A stretch of DNA of 64,000 nt from Symbiodinium natans. Its lineage: Eukaryota; Sar; Dinophyceae; Suessiales; Symbiodiniaceae. The notes under the pieces were generated by a model. The model saw nothing but the letters and a program-made list of their open reading frames with translations. It was not told the origin of the DNA and made no database searches. Shown piece after piece: positions 45,101 through 57,116 of this stretch; position 1 is the stretch's first letter; every line of letters starts with the position of its first letter. The DNA lies in the NCBI GenBank assembly GCA_905221605.1, contig CAJNDS010000101.1, forward strand, positions 1 to 64,000. Reading direction: 5' to 3'. Both the position numbers and the translations under genes were made by a program.

Positions 45101-48100
45101 CGCTCGACAAGATGCAACGTTGCTTCGGGCTTTGCACTCTTGCTGTTACCCTTGTTTAGTCTTTTGCTGGTACCAAACGAGTCCATCTCCAGCTCAGCTC
45201 TTCGATGAGGCATCTGGACACGTGGACCGCTTCAATGATTTCATGGTTCCGATCCTGGATGACGCGGCACAAGAATGGACATGTCCAATGAGTCGACACG
45301 CTCATGCAGCCACATTGAGACATGCGCTGCACAGACCATCACGTCGGCCTGCACTTGCATTTCTTGCGTCTGCGCTTGCGTGATGTCAGCACGAGCTTTT
45401 TGTTTTTCACATTGCTCAGGTCAAAGACGTATCTGATGAGTCGAAGTTCTTCCGAGCTGACAAGTTGCTCGAGGCTATTTCCCTCCCTTGCCTTGCTTCC
45501 CTGTCCTACTCGTCCCTGCCCTACTCGTCCCTGCACACCGAAATTTTCTAAGCTGCAGGGACTCTGTCCCAAGATCTCCGTACGGAAGTGGGACAGCAGG
45601 ATGTCATGGAGGAGAAGCTTAAGGCAGCTGACTTGACGGAGGCTCAGCGTGTGGAGCTCGGGGCTTGGACGGGCAACGCGCGGAAATACCTGTTGTTTAT
45701 ACCATTTTATACCCGATCCAAGCCATGATGCCAAGCTTTCACCACCTCCTTTGGTCATAGAGGTACACCTCTGTTCGCAACCAAGCCGACGCGTACTCTC
45801 AGCAGGAGGGTTGGACATGTGTTTGAGTTGACTAGTGATGAACGCATGTGCACTATCGTTGTACTCGTACGTATTTTGCATCTTTGCTGCACTGGAACAC
45901 GGTGAGGAGCTCCACCAGATCTTTCAGAAGCAGGGCCTCTCAGAGAGTTCGCACCACGATACTATCCCTCGGTCTCTCGGTTTCTCCATCTATGTCTGTG
46001 TCTCTCCAAGTCTGTGTGGCTCTGTTGTCTCTGTGGCTCTCTGTGGGCACATGTGGGCACCTCTTCACATGCGATCTCTGTGCGTCGAAGCGCGTTTTCG
46101 CACGCTCATTGACGCTGCGCCGGATGGGCAGTGGTGGGCGATTTCTGAGAATGTGCTCGGGCTGGGCGAGCAGCCGCAGCAGCCTCAACTGTCTGTCCAC
46201 TTTGCTCTGTCTGTCAGTCTCTGCGTCTGTCTCCATTGTCCTGTCTGCGTTTGGGTCTTGATCTCAGAGTGTCTGCCTCTGTCCATCTGTCTGTCTCCCT
46301 CTCTCTCTCTCTCTCTCTGCATTGACTCTGCATCTCTCTGAAGGCGACAGGCTCGCATGTGACTGCACGACTTGTTCAGGTATCAAATCAAGTCGCCCGA
46401 GACCGGCAATGACTTGAGTGAGCCGTATGAGTCACTGGCTTGAAGATTCTTGCAGTCAGGTGAAGTGATTTCGTGATATTGAAAGTGAAGTTCTGTGGTG
46501 TATACTGCCGCAAGCCTGGAGTCCTAGAGGCCGTGCATTCGCGAGGTTTAACCTGATGTTTCCAACTCCGATCGGCCCCGGGGGCTATCTGCAGGCCATT
46601 GGGGCTCGCGTTCATTTAATTTGATTGACAAGAGATTGTTCGCCACACACTGCAGCCACGCTGAGGGCTACCTCAGACCGGAGACGGCGCAGGCTTGAAT
46701 GAAGGGCTGGGTGCCTGCAGCTTCGAAGACTTGCTGGGTGCCCACAGGATGAATCACGATTTTTTCGATATTGCTGGAGAGCTTCAAGTGTACTGGGAGG
46801 GCATCTTCTTGAACTACAAGTTCTGCTTGGAGCAGAACTCGAACCGACTCCCATTCGGAGTGGCGCAGGCAGGTGTCGGTCGAAGCTAAGCATTCTAACT
46901 CCGAAGTACAACTTGCTGTAGTCGCATCAAAAGGGTAAAACAGTGATAGTGATTTTGGGCAGTCCGAGTAGAGCGGTGCCGGCCACTGGCAAGGTCGGCC
47001 GATCTTTTCGCAACGAGATTGCGCCCAGGGCAGGCACACAGACACACACGCGCCGGTCTGATTGTGGTGTGCTAACTGCTTCAGCCGAAACATTGCTTTA
47101 GCCCTGGCAGGGCTGACGAGACAAAGAGAGTTCACCCAAGCGGAGATCGAATATTTCGTGAATCCAGCAAACAAGGCTGCATCACGATATCCACACTGCT
47201 TGCATGAAGCCGCCTGAAGATGTTGGGTCATGGGGCCTCAACATGGAGAGGGCACCGGCCTGTTTTTGCCAGGCGCATCCCAAGTTTAAGATGGTCAAGG
47301 ACACTGTGGCTGCCTCGATGTTCCGCAAGCAGCCGCAAGTTTCCACTTGCCTGTTTTTTGATTCCATCCCTTCGTTGCTACGAGGTGCTGACCCTTTTCC
47401 ACTCAGATGCACAGCTTTCAGCTCAGGCTCCAGGGTCTGAGCAGCATGGTGTTTTCTGGTCAGTTCGAAGTAGGCCGGGAAGAGCCTAAAAAGTCGGAAA
47501 CATACGAATATAATGGGAGAAGAAAAATCGGGCAGAAGTTTCTGGAGACGAGAGCCTGCGAGACGGGGACAGAAACCGCCGCCTCAAGCGCGGCACGGAG
47601 CGTTTCAGGCAGGACGGTCTCCAGGACTTTCCTGTTCGCCATCATTGGCCCTTCCTGCTTCCTATGTTGGGTGAAGCCAGAAAGCTAAAGAATTTCTAGA
47701 CGGGCCCAAGGAAAACCAGAAAACCAAACATATGGAACAAACAACAAAAACTCATGGAGGTCCGGCGCAGCCTAGTGCAGGAAACATGGGTGCCCAATTC
47801 AAACGGAGGTAAACAGATGCATTATATGGACCTTTATGGCCTGCTTCGCTTGGAAATGTGACGTGACTTGTCCAGAGAAGGAAGGCATGGATGCCAGAGG
47901 CCGGTCTAGTTGACTGCACGTCAAAGGGAGTCCTCTGATCGTGCCGCTGTTTCTTGTCGAATTTGGTTTGTAGATTGTAGAGTAGTAGAGTCTAGGGATG
48001 TCTAGGGCTGACTCCGTGAGCCTGGCTGAACAAAAAACGGTACAGTAGTTCAGTCTTAAGTTTAGTTCATGTGGTGCCAATGTGAACAACAATCCCGATG

Positions 48101-51100
48101 TGCTTGAACTCACCCATCGTCGCCGAGCGCCCGCTCTGTGACCGAAAGCGGAATAAAGCGGTGGACATCATCGGACATCGCAGTCTGGCAGGAGCCTGTC
48201 AAGATGGCAGCCGGTGATGCAGTTAGCCAGGTGCTGAGGAAAGACTCCTTGAAGTTTGGTGAATGTCCTTGGTCTACTTGAAATTGAACCTGCAGTGCGC
48301 TCGAGCGACTTCCATCGTACACCCAAACCCTTTATCGGGGGTGGTTCTTTTCAGGTCGGGTTCCGGCCCTGTTGTAGGAGGCCCTGTTGACAAATGTCAT
48401 CCCTCATAGCGGTCCCCCCACAAACAAACAAGGCAACAACCCACAACTATCCAGGCCGTGGGCTCATCAACAATGAGACCCTCGCCTTCTTCATCGTGAG
48501 GTGGGCGCTCTTCAGGGTTCGGGGTTTAAACTTTCCAAACGTCCAGGGATGCCTTACGTTAATGTTAGCAGAATGGCAATCGCAAGCCGCAAAGAAAACA
48601 GGAGGAACGCTAGGTTTTTGACATTCTGATTGGGCCATGGCAACAGGAGGGGTACCTGGCGATTTCAGAGGGAGGTGGCGGAACAGGCAGAACTACTGCG
48701 TTATGACGCGGCAGACGGTCAAACTTCTTGTGCAGAGGACATACCAGTTCCTCCTCCACATCGGTTTGGATCAGGACTCTGTGCATGTCATGGCCGCATA
48801 CTGCATACTGTTGATCGTAACCTCAAGCATACTGTACAGGAGTTTGTTCGCTTCCGCCAACACCTGCCAACAGAGATGGCGCACTATGCGTGTGACTGCT
48901 GGGACGCAGAGATTTTTGGCTCCTATGGGCAACTTGGATGCACTCTGGCAAGATGTTGGAATCTGGATGTCAAGCCCCACAGAAGGGCTCAATATGACCC
49001 GAGCAAATATGGTATGTGGCCAATGCCCGGTTGCGCACAACCACAGTGGTATTGACCAGGGCAGTCACTGATATCAATGTCTCCAAGGTGGCTGGAGTGC
49101 GTCGGCATTGCCGACAGATCAGCCTTTGACCTGAATGCTCATGCACGAGCTCGACTCTTACATTGACCCGCCAAGGGATCTGGGATCTGCACTTTGCTCC
49201 AAGCTCCCTTCGCTCTCCAGGTAAGCCGGCTTGCTCAATCCCCTGCAGCGCTCAGGCAGCGAAATGCGATCTCCAGTACAAGGAATCCCTGGAGAAACCC
49301 ATCGAGAGGGAGGTCCTAGCTCTTACAAAGGCGATGGCGGCAAAACCGCTGTGATTGCTGCCAAGCACACAATACCTGTTCTTAGCAAGTCTGAGTAGCA
49401 CTTGTTCCTTCCACTAGCCTGGCCCTTGTGGGCGGCATTGGGGCAACTTTTGCCAGAAGTCTGGGGTGGACATCATGAAGGCCTTCAAAAAGGATGGGCG
49501 TACAGTCAAGGAGAGCCCTAGCCGAAGCCTCTTGCTTCCTCGAGTATAGCGACGTAGAGCGAAGCTGTTCACAAGCTGATTTCGAGGAGTTCATAGAGAA
49601 GCTTCCACAAGAGGAGATAGTCCGGTCCTTATCGTCCACGCAGAAGGCATCATAGAATGACAGATGTGCTTTCCTAGCGCTTGAAATGCGAGATATGAGC
49701 TTCGCTTTCAAGGAATGCATTGCCAAGCAGCTGGAGAAGGGCACAGCTGACGTGCAGGTGCCGACGGCACATGCTGTCGCTGCATGCCGACTTTTGGTGC
49801 GATGCCTCGACGGCCGCAACAGTTTTTTAGTTCTGCCCATATGCACCTGCAGAGCCTAGATTCCTAGATGAATGCCCTGCCAGAACTCGAAGACACGCAA
49901 CCTTGAGCACAGGTGGATGGCTCATCCTTCACATTGACCAAGGAGCTCGCCGTGTTTGAGCGAAAGGCGCACGCAGTTCAGCAGTGAATTGCCTATGACG
50001 CGAGTGGAGTCTTAAGGATGGCCCAGAATGAGTTTTAACAGGCTTGAGGCAAATCAGCAATTGGGCATTGAACCGAAGCAAAGCTAGTTCGGACTCAGAT
50101 GGAGAAGCAGACGGTCAATGCTTTCACGCCCGGGGTCATTGAACCTTCGTTTGGAGCTGCACTCAGGGTGTTTGGTGGCTCGAGCTCGTCGAAGAAGTGT
50201 GTAAGGAAGTCTAAACACTTAATGCTGCGCTTCTGAGGCATTGACCGCATTTTTGCCTCTCTCCTCGAGCACGTGTATTATGCCCGCCCGAAGGAGCCGG
50301 GAGCTTTTTGAACATAACATTGTAGCATCTTGTCGGGAAAGCTTGAATCATGCCTGTACAACCCACGCCACCGCATGTAAAATTCACTCAATCGCCCCTA
50401 CTGCCCACACAAACGCCCAAAAAGCCTATGTGCGCACATTTTGTGTTCGCCGCCAGCAACCTGTGCAACCAAGAAGCAAAGCCAGAAATCATGAGCATCG
50501 CAGAAGATTCTCGCTGTATCCAGAGCTGTTCGATGCCCTTTCAGGCAACCAAAGATGTAGTTACTGAGGATGTTCCACTCTTAGTCCCCCGAGTTGACCT
50601 CTGAATCCGTTCAATCAACGCCTTCAATTGAGTTGCAGAGGAAACATATTGTGTCGACTGGCTTGTATATAAAGCCGAAGAATGGAAAGTGTGTATGTTT
50701 TTCTGCTGTTATTCTTGTTAAGTTTTCACCAAAGCCATTGGTGCATTCCCGAACCCTAGAAGCATGGAAAGACTCATCTTATGTATAGGACCGGACTAGG
50801 AGTGAACGCTGAATGACGAATGTCTGAATTTATCCTGCAGAAACTGTCTAGCTGTCTCTGAAGGCTTCAGCCCCACAGAAGATGTTCCATCTTGGTCCAG
50901 CTACTCGTGTCTCAGCCAAACCTCATAAGGTATGAAAGTGTTGCGACGATTGGCCTAGACCTTCTAGATGCCTGTCCGCTTGAAGTCGGATGCAAAACAA
51001 TGCACAAATGGAGGTAAAGGAGTGCTCGGTAGCAGGTAGCAGGGTGGTGTCCTTGTCACGGGGCTTGACTCACTCCAATGAGCCAACCCTTACCAAACAG

Positions 51101-52437
51101 CTTTGATCGGTATGCTGCAAGCACGATCCCGCAAGCCCGTGGGCCTGTGGGTCTGTGGGCCTGTTGATCTTGCCTAACTGATGCAAGCGAAGCCGTCTAG
51201 CATGTCGAGAAGTGATGTCATGTGAAGCGACAGTACTGTTACTGTCATAGTCTATAGTCCCATGTCTTCAGTGTAGTCATTGATTGGTTTATGTAGCATG
51301 TCCAGGTTGTTTGGGTCTGGAAGGTTTGGTTCTTGAGCCTTCTGCAGTTTGATGTCCCAAGTGGTGTCTCGCTTCGGATGGCCGGCTCGATCTGATCTTT
51401 TGCACTGCTTGCCGACCCTTTTTCTTTGATTACGAGAGAGTGCTCTTGGTGGTTCGCGCAGCTTTGAGCTCTCAGTTTCCGGTTAGTCATGCACGGGTTC
51501 CCTTGATCTGAGTTCGTCTTCCATGAACATGTGACATCACAGGCACAAAAAGGCGCACATCACGCGAAACAAAAGTTTTGCAATGTTTGCTGACCAAGTG
51601 TGTCAGGCCGATGTATTCAATTCGTTTGGTATCCTCTTGAAGAGAAAGAATACGAGCAGAGAGTGCATGTTGGGTGCCATCAGAGTCACGAGCCATCATG
51701 GGTCCTATGCTTCAAGGCCACATGCTTCTCTGTTGGCAGGAGGAGCCGGGAGACGACAAGGACAAGCAAACTCGTGGCGTTTTAGCTTTCGCTCCGTCCT
51801 CCGCACCGTACAAGTGCACCGGACCAGTTTAGAACTTTTTAGAACTTGTGCAGACCAGCTGAGTGCCATGACCCTCTCGCAGCAGGTGTGTGATTTTGCC
51901 ACTGGACCAGCGAATTGCTCGCGACGAGCGGTATCTGAACATGATGGATGCGTGCTCCTGAGATGAAACGATGGCAAGCGAGCCGAACTGGCAAGACTTG
52001 CGATCCTTTTTGGGGCTGAATCCTTTCGAGGCCTTTCAGGTGCAACTTGTTGAACTTGGTCTGCGCGGGGCTAAGCTGCGACAATAGTGGGTTGTCTCAT
52101 GCGAAACTTCAATGAATAATGTTTACTTGCATAAGCACTAGATGTTCATTATACAAGTGCTATATTATGCTCATATACTACTGTAGTATGTGCACCTGTT
52201 CAAAGTCGCTGACTCTCCGCACCTTCCACACTTCTCGACTTCCAATACTGCATCCACAGTCGCCATGCCACAGGTCGTTCACACTCGACGAGAGCAACGC
52301 CACAATTGGCAAGAGGCAACACCAATGCCAGGGCTCACTTACCGCTCTGCCATAGAATGTCTTGGTGCGCAAAGGTACTCTCGAAACGATGAGCTCGGCA
52401 TACCGTACGCCATTACTTTCGATTTCGACACGTTGGA
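36123..52437 (+). CDS. GARS: Glycyl-tRNA synthetase (eukaryotic type), ends not found
   Basis: Class II synthetase that charges tRNA-Gly. Exons placed: 36123-36187, 36271-36305, ~36556-36586, 44904-44949, ~45210-45245, 45420-45473, ~45575-45660, 45907-45929, 46380-46430, 46546-46583, ~46666-46692, 46800-46868, 46994-47033, 47111-47175, 47273-47338, 48192-48235, 48455-48495, 48736-48780, 48840-48928, 49088-49146, ~49260-49330, 49913-49966, 50111-50153, 50238-50293, 51740-~51820, 52274-52315, 52375-52437. Diagnostic pieces: [31 protein letters not shown], motif-2 [44 protein letters not shown] (motif 3 region) and the anticodon-binding end [20 protein letters not shown]. The exon pair 36586/44904 joins in phase (IKAAWLR + WRQFF), so the 8.3-kb interval between them is an intron. 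It holds six other genes. One short exon between 36305 and 36556, the first exon and the last exon(s) were not located. Confidence 0.94.
36919..37745 (+). CDS. Secreted acidic Cys-rich protein, array copy 1
   Basis: A three-exon gene: 36919-37269, 37403-37511, 37645-37745 (TGA), giving 186 residues. Residues 1-18 ([18 protein letters not shown]) are a typical signal peptide. Residues about 53-77 are strongly acidic (DDQEDEEE and EEEAE). From residue 81 on there is a domain with about 15 cysteines ([43 protein letters not shown]). The exon joins chosen both use GA donors and AG|G acceptors and give an unbroken cysteine pattern. For intron 2 a GT alternative at 37513 also keeps frame and adds two residues. 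The pattern resembles small secreted Cys-rich proteins I recall from dinoflagellates. Function is unknown. An AG two bases before the ATG could accept a spliced leader (inference). Its 3' flank differs from the other copies. It lies in a glycyl-tRNA synthetase intron. Confidence 0.88.
38178..39004 (+). CDS. Secreted acidic Cys-rich protein, array copy 2
   Basis: Exons 38178-38528, 38662-38770 and 38904-39004, the same architecture and essentially the same protein as copy 1. It shares with copy 1 the duplicated GCCAGCCATTGCCAGCCATGG leader around the ATG, which copies 3-6 lack. It is followed by the long form of the spacer (extra segment 39242-39728). Spacing from copy 1 start to copy 2 start is 1,259 bp. 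Confidence 0.88.
39242..39728. repeat. Spacer module after copy 2 (long spacer form)
   Basis: This 487-bp segment is present between copies 2 and 3. It has a 460-bp counterpart at 40911-41370 between copies 3 and 4 and is absent between copies 4/5 and 5/6. In the short form the sequence runs straight through GTAGTCCCTGTAG. In the long form AGTC occurs at both edges of the module. It contains a consensus-looking GTAAGT...TTTCAG pair. No coding exon is recognised. Confidence 0.85.
39852..40677 (+). CDS. Secreted acidic Cys-rich protein, array copy 3
   Basis: Exons 39852-40202, 40335-40443 and 40577-40677. It differs from copies 1 and 2 by Cys14 to Ser within the signal peptide. Intron 1 is one base shorter (ATTATTGG instead of ATTGCATGG near 40256). 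The mature protein is otherwise unchanged. It begins the group with the simpler CTTGCCAGCC leader. Confidence 0.88.
40911..41370. repeat. Spacer module after copy 3
   Basis: The second copy of the extra spacer segment, 460 bp, with small internal deletions relative to 39242-39728. One example is the loss of GAAGCTTTTTGAGAGGGG within a GGGG context near 40970. Both edges carry AGTC. Confidence 0.85.
41494..42320 (+). CDS. Secreted acidic Cys-rich protein, array copy 4
   Basis: Exons 41494-41844, 41978-42086 and 42220-42320. It has Cys14 in the signal peptide. Differences from neighbours in the coding exons are silent (for example GAT for the Asp codon after GQ). Downstream it has the short spacer. 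The start-to-start distance to copy 5 is exactly 1,187 bp. Confidence 0.88.
42681..43507 (+). CDS. Secreted acidic Cys-rich protein, array copy 5
   Basis: Exons 42681-43031, 43165-43273 and 43407-43507. It carries Ser14 in the signal peptide, like copy 3, although its spacer and spacing match copies 4 and 6. This mosaic of variants suggests gene conversion or unequal exchange between units. Confidence 0.88.
43868..44694 (+). CDS. Secreted acidic Cys-rich protein, array copy 6
   Basis: Exons 43868-44218, 44352-44460 and 44594-44694. It has Cys14, and one silent change in the acidic run. Intron 1 ends CGGGGAG instead of CGCGGAG, leaving the AG|G acceptor intact. Homology to the other units stops about 60 bp after the stop codon. 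The next glycyl-tRNA synthetase exon starts only 209 bp downstream of the stop. Confidence 0.88.
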
Positions 52438-53260
52438 GGAGCACCTAGAGTGTCAGCTTATCAACCTCAGCATCTGGCTGGGCAACTCCTTCACTTGCAT
52501 GTGTCAAGCGTCGTGGTGCCCTGCCCTGCTCTTCTTTGGCTCAGCCTCTGCAACAAGCGCCGCAACGCTGTTTGAGCGCTGTAGTCCAAGGTTGTGCAGT
52601 GTACAGGGTGCAGCAACTTGACATGTCGCTAACGCAGAAGGATCTGGAAGACTTGGATGCTCCTATGCACAGAGTCTCCCATTCATGTTCACTGCGAACC
52701 CGGTCATGGTAACACAATGATGTCGTAGCACAAAAGTGCTGTGCGCTTCGCTCACTTGAATCTGACCGAGGCGAGTACCAAGGTAGAATTGCTCAAGCGA
52801 TTCTTCCAGGTCGATCCCTTTTGGCATGTTGGCTCACACTGGCTCACGGCACAATCCATTGCGTTTCTGAACTCAAGCGAAATAAGCTTTCCAGTGCACA
52901 GGCAGAGCCACCAACAGCCAAAGGCGAGGATCTGCTGGAGCTGTGGCAAGAGATATACGACGAGCCTAAGTCGCAGGGAAGCCGTGACGCAGTGATGACA
53001 GCCACCGCAAGAGTAGAAGTACTTCAGAGGTCGCTGCACACCAGCGAGAGGTGCGAAGCAGTTAAGGAGACGGTCAGAAATACCATCGTGGAAACTGTGG
53101 CTGGGTCGTCGGACGAGCGCATCCACCCAGTTCTCCCCTATGAGAAGCTCTATGCTATTGTAGGCCAGCTGTTTTGGGGATCGAGAGTAGCAAGTTGATT
53201 TGGCATGGGTTGCTCCTTGTCAGGCGATGGCGGCCATTGGAAGTGGCCACGTATTTGGAG

Positions 53261-53708
53261 GCGTTTCGATGAGCTGGAACGACGAGGCCAGAAACTTGAA
53301 AATCGGAGGCATGAGACAGCACCAAGAAGCACTGGGGTACCAGGGACATTGGGGGAGCATTTCAAGGCGCCGCTTACCGAGACGGAGATCCCATCAACTT
53401 CGGGTTGCCGAATCCCAACCCGAACATTGAGCCACAGCCATTTGGAAGCAATTGGACGGTTTGCAGCCAAGCTCTCTTGCTGGAGAGGCAAAGCCTGCAC
53501 AGTGCCAGGACGGTCCTGGTCGTAGGAGGTGGCCCTGTTGGGCTGCGCATGGCCATCGAGCTAAAGCTCGGGGGCCATCACGTGGCAGCCTCATTTGGAG
53601 CCTCTTCAGGTCTGTCAGTTGCAAATGCACGTGCTCCATACAGCATAACACAGCATGCAGATGGAGACCGCTCTCCCAATCGAGGAAATACTACTACTAC
53701 TACTACTC

Positions 53709-53794
<86 letters not shown>

Positions 53795-53865
53795 GCTGCT
53801 ACCACTGCTACTTCTACTATTGCTACTATTATTATTACTACTACTACTACTCCTACTGCTACTAG

Positions 53866-53924
<59 letters not shown>

Positions 53925-53931
53925 ATAGTTT

Positions 53932-53999
<68 letters not shown>

Positions 54000-54012
54000 T
54001 TACTACTACTTT

Positions 54013-54086
<74 letters not shown>

Positions 54087-54125
54087 ACTACTACTACTAA
54101 CTACTACTACTAACTACTACTACTT

Positions 54126-54202
<77 letters not shown>

Positions 54203-54221
54203 GCTCCTGCTACTACTACTG

Positions 54222-54313
<92 letters not shown>

Positions 54314-54372
54314 GCTAGTATTACTAGTACTACTACTACTACTACGACTACTGCTACGACTACTACTACTAT

Positions 54373-54422
<50 letters not shown>

Positions 54423-54464
54423 TTACTACTACTACTACTACTACTACTACTATTACTACTACTC

Positions 54465-54551
<87 letters not shown>

Positions 54552-57080
54552 ATTTAATTGGAGCACGTGCTTGGTTGCGCGCGCGCGCGGGGGCGTCCTG
54601 CCGGCATGCTCAGTTGAAACTTTGGTTTAAGGATCTTGGCAGGGCGGTCATGGTCATCTTTACCTTTTTGCAGGGGCTGAGGCGTCTTCGATCCTCGCCT
54701 CTCTTAATCCCAGAGACAGGCCGACTGCCTCGCATTAATCGCGTGTGCTCAACGGGAGAAGGCGTCTTCCTCAGCCCGTCAATCCGAACGCTTCGTGCTA
54801 CTAGGAGGGCATCGACTTAACCAATTGGTTTCGTCTGGGAGGGCAGGCGGCTGGTTCTGAGGGGCTTGACCGTCGTGTTTAAAGATCACCTGAAAAGGTT
54901 TCCATTTCGGGCTCCAAGCCAAGCTGGAAGCAGCCTGATTTCAGATCTCAAATCGAAGGCTTCATTTGGACCCTAGCCTCGTTTTCAGCGCTCAAATTGG
55001 ATTCTCATTTGAGGCCGTCGACTAAATCGTAGATGAGACCCGCCTTCAGGCTCCTAGTAAACGCGACTCGTGTCAGCTTTGCTGTCACCTCATCAGGCCG
55101 CGCTCCGCGCGACACGGCAAATTTTTCCTTGGCGTGCGCTGCGTTACCGACGTGGCAATCGCTTGAATTTTTTCGGTGTGCGCTGCGTTACTGACGTGGC
55201 AATCACCGCCCTCCTGATGTGTGCGTTGCGTCAACTGACGTGGCAATCACTTCTCGCTGACGCCGTGCCAGTGCCGTATATGAGACAGTCGCTGGGTTCA
55301 TTTTTCGGGAGATCCTCGAGTCGCAATCGAAACTGAAGTTCCCATGTAGCTCCATGGTTTTTGTCCCTCCCGAGCCCGAACCTGAACGCCGCAGCAGGAC
55401 GGGGATTCGGATTTCAGGAATTGAGAGTACGTAGGACAGTGATCTGCGCTTGTGCTGACATGGTTGATCCGAGTCTGTCGCGCAGCATTCTTCATGTTTC
55501 GCGCTGTGCTGGGATATCACGTGGAAGGAGTTAGTGCGTGCTCTGCAATAGTTAGATTAGTCAGGGAGGCTTCGAGTGCTTGGAGTTTGCTTCAAACGTC
55601 CTGCATGGAGCGCCGCAGCGGTTTCTCGACAGTGCTTCTTCCCGCTTCTCAATCCACTCGCACTTCCTTGTCGCAGTCTGGCGCTCAGGCAGTACTTGGC
55701 ACGGTGCGTGCGCGTTCTGGTGATTGCGCCGCCTGACAGATGGCCTTTTTCGGCTTCGACACACTGAAGGCGGCGCGCGGTCCGGGACCTCAAATACAGA
55801 CGCCTATAGGCTAACGTATAGGCTTACGTGTGTGATGATTGCCGATGTCGTGTACATGCAGGTATGAAGCGCAGCCGCGAGGAGGAGAGCCCTGCGGAGC
55901 GGGCGGAGCAGGACCGCATTAGACGGGCTTTATTGCAGCCACAAGGGCGTGAGAACCTCAGCTGTAGAGTGAATCATGCGGGATTGCTACAGTCTCCTTT
56001 TCTGCTCACTAGGCCGGACCGTTGCAAAGGCGAAGGCGCAACCTGCCAGAGCCACGGTAGTGGCGCTTGCCAGCCGCGTTGTGTGTAGGAGAGTCGGAGT
56101 CGTTCTGAGGCTCCTGTGCCCGTTCCGAAAAAGCGGGAGGCACCGTGACGTGGGGTCTGGGTCTGGTGTAATTGGAGCGTTGTGTCTTTGTGAGCCTATG
56201 GTGCAGGCTTGGCCGACCTTGCCGCCAAAGGTGCTCAATGGCCATGCAGGGGAGACTGCGTTGGTGAAGACAGCGCGTCTCGCTGGCATGACAGGTGCCG
56301 AGTCGGGACAAGAAGCAGGCCTGCTCTGACATGTCGCGGTTTTGGTGTGGCGGTTACAGTACTTGGTTTTCATGCACAGGTGTGCCTGGACTACAACTTG
56401 GCCACGACGGTGCCGCAACGCGTGGGAGAGAGCTTCCACGCATAGCTGGGCATGGACTGATACCTCCAGTCTCCAGTATATCTATATGGCCGCGTGCCAA
56501 TATTAATGGCTTGTAACAGGGCCGCGGCCCACACACGCGACATACCCCGTTACAGAGGGTATGTATCAATGGCCGGGGTTTTGTGACAGACCTGTTTGTT
56601 GTTGTCTGCAGGTTCCAAGTCCTGCTTATCGGGGGTAAGTGTCAAGAAGCAAAAATATATACATATATATATATATATCCCTGAATTTGAAACCCCCTTA
56701 AACTCTTAAAGGCTGAGTATGTGGAGTGGTTCCAAGTCTTGCGTATCGGGGGGGAAGTGTTCGTAAATTTCAAGAAGCTGTGAGGGTTCCAGGTCTTGCT
56801 TGTCTCGGCCAACCCCACTCAGTCCTCAACAGGGGGACTCTCTAGGCTTTAGACAAGACACCCCCGAAACCTGAAACCCGAACTTCCCGAAAATCTGTGT
56901 TCATGCCTCCCGGCGCACGACATACCCCGTTACAAGTGCGTTACATACCCGCGACAGACCAAACACAGTCGATTGTGACATCTGCGTAAGCAACGTGCGC
57001 CCCAAACAGACGCATTATTGTCCTACCCCAATGCGCCCTGAGACCCGTTTTTAGTGCATGTATATGTATATGTATATGTC

Positions 57081-57116
<36 letters not shown>

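Noticed and set aside
44945-45383. Separate 87-codon genes between the array and the synthetase
   Set aside because: The useful parts ([12 protein letters not shown] and ASGHVDRF) are synthetase exons. The rest are intron read-through.
53405-54113. Long frames of poly-Thr, poly-Leu and poly-Tyr, 130-230 codons
   Set aside because: They run through the (ACT)n microsatellite. A period of three cannot create stops. Only the first ~60 codons, with the GGGPVGLR motif, are real exon.
55134-55250. Promoter with bZIP sites
   Set aside because: TGACGTGGCA is suggestive, but it is a small tandem repeat inside an intron with no gene start nearby, so I list it only as a repeat.
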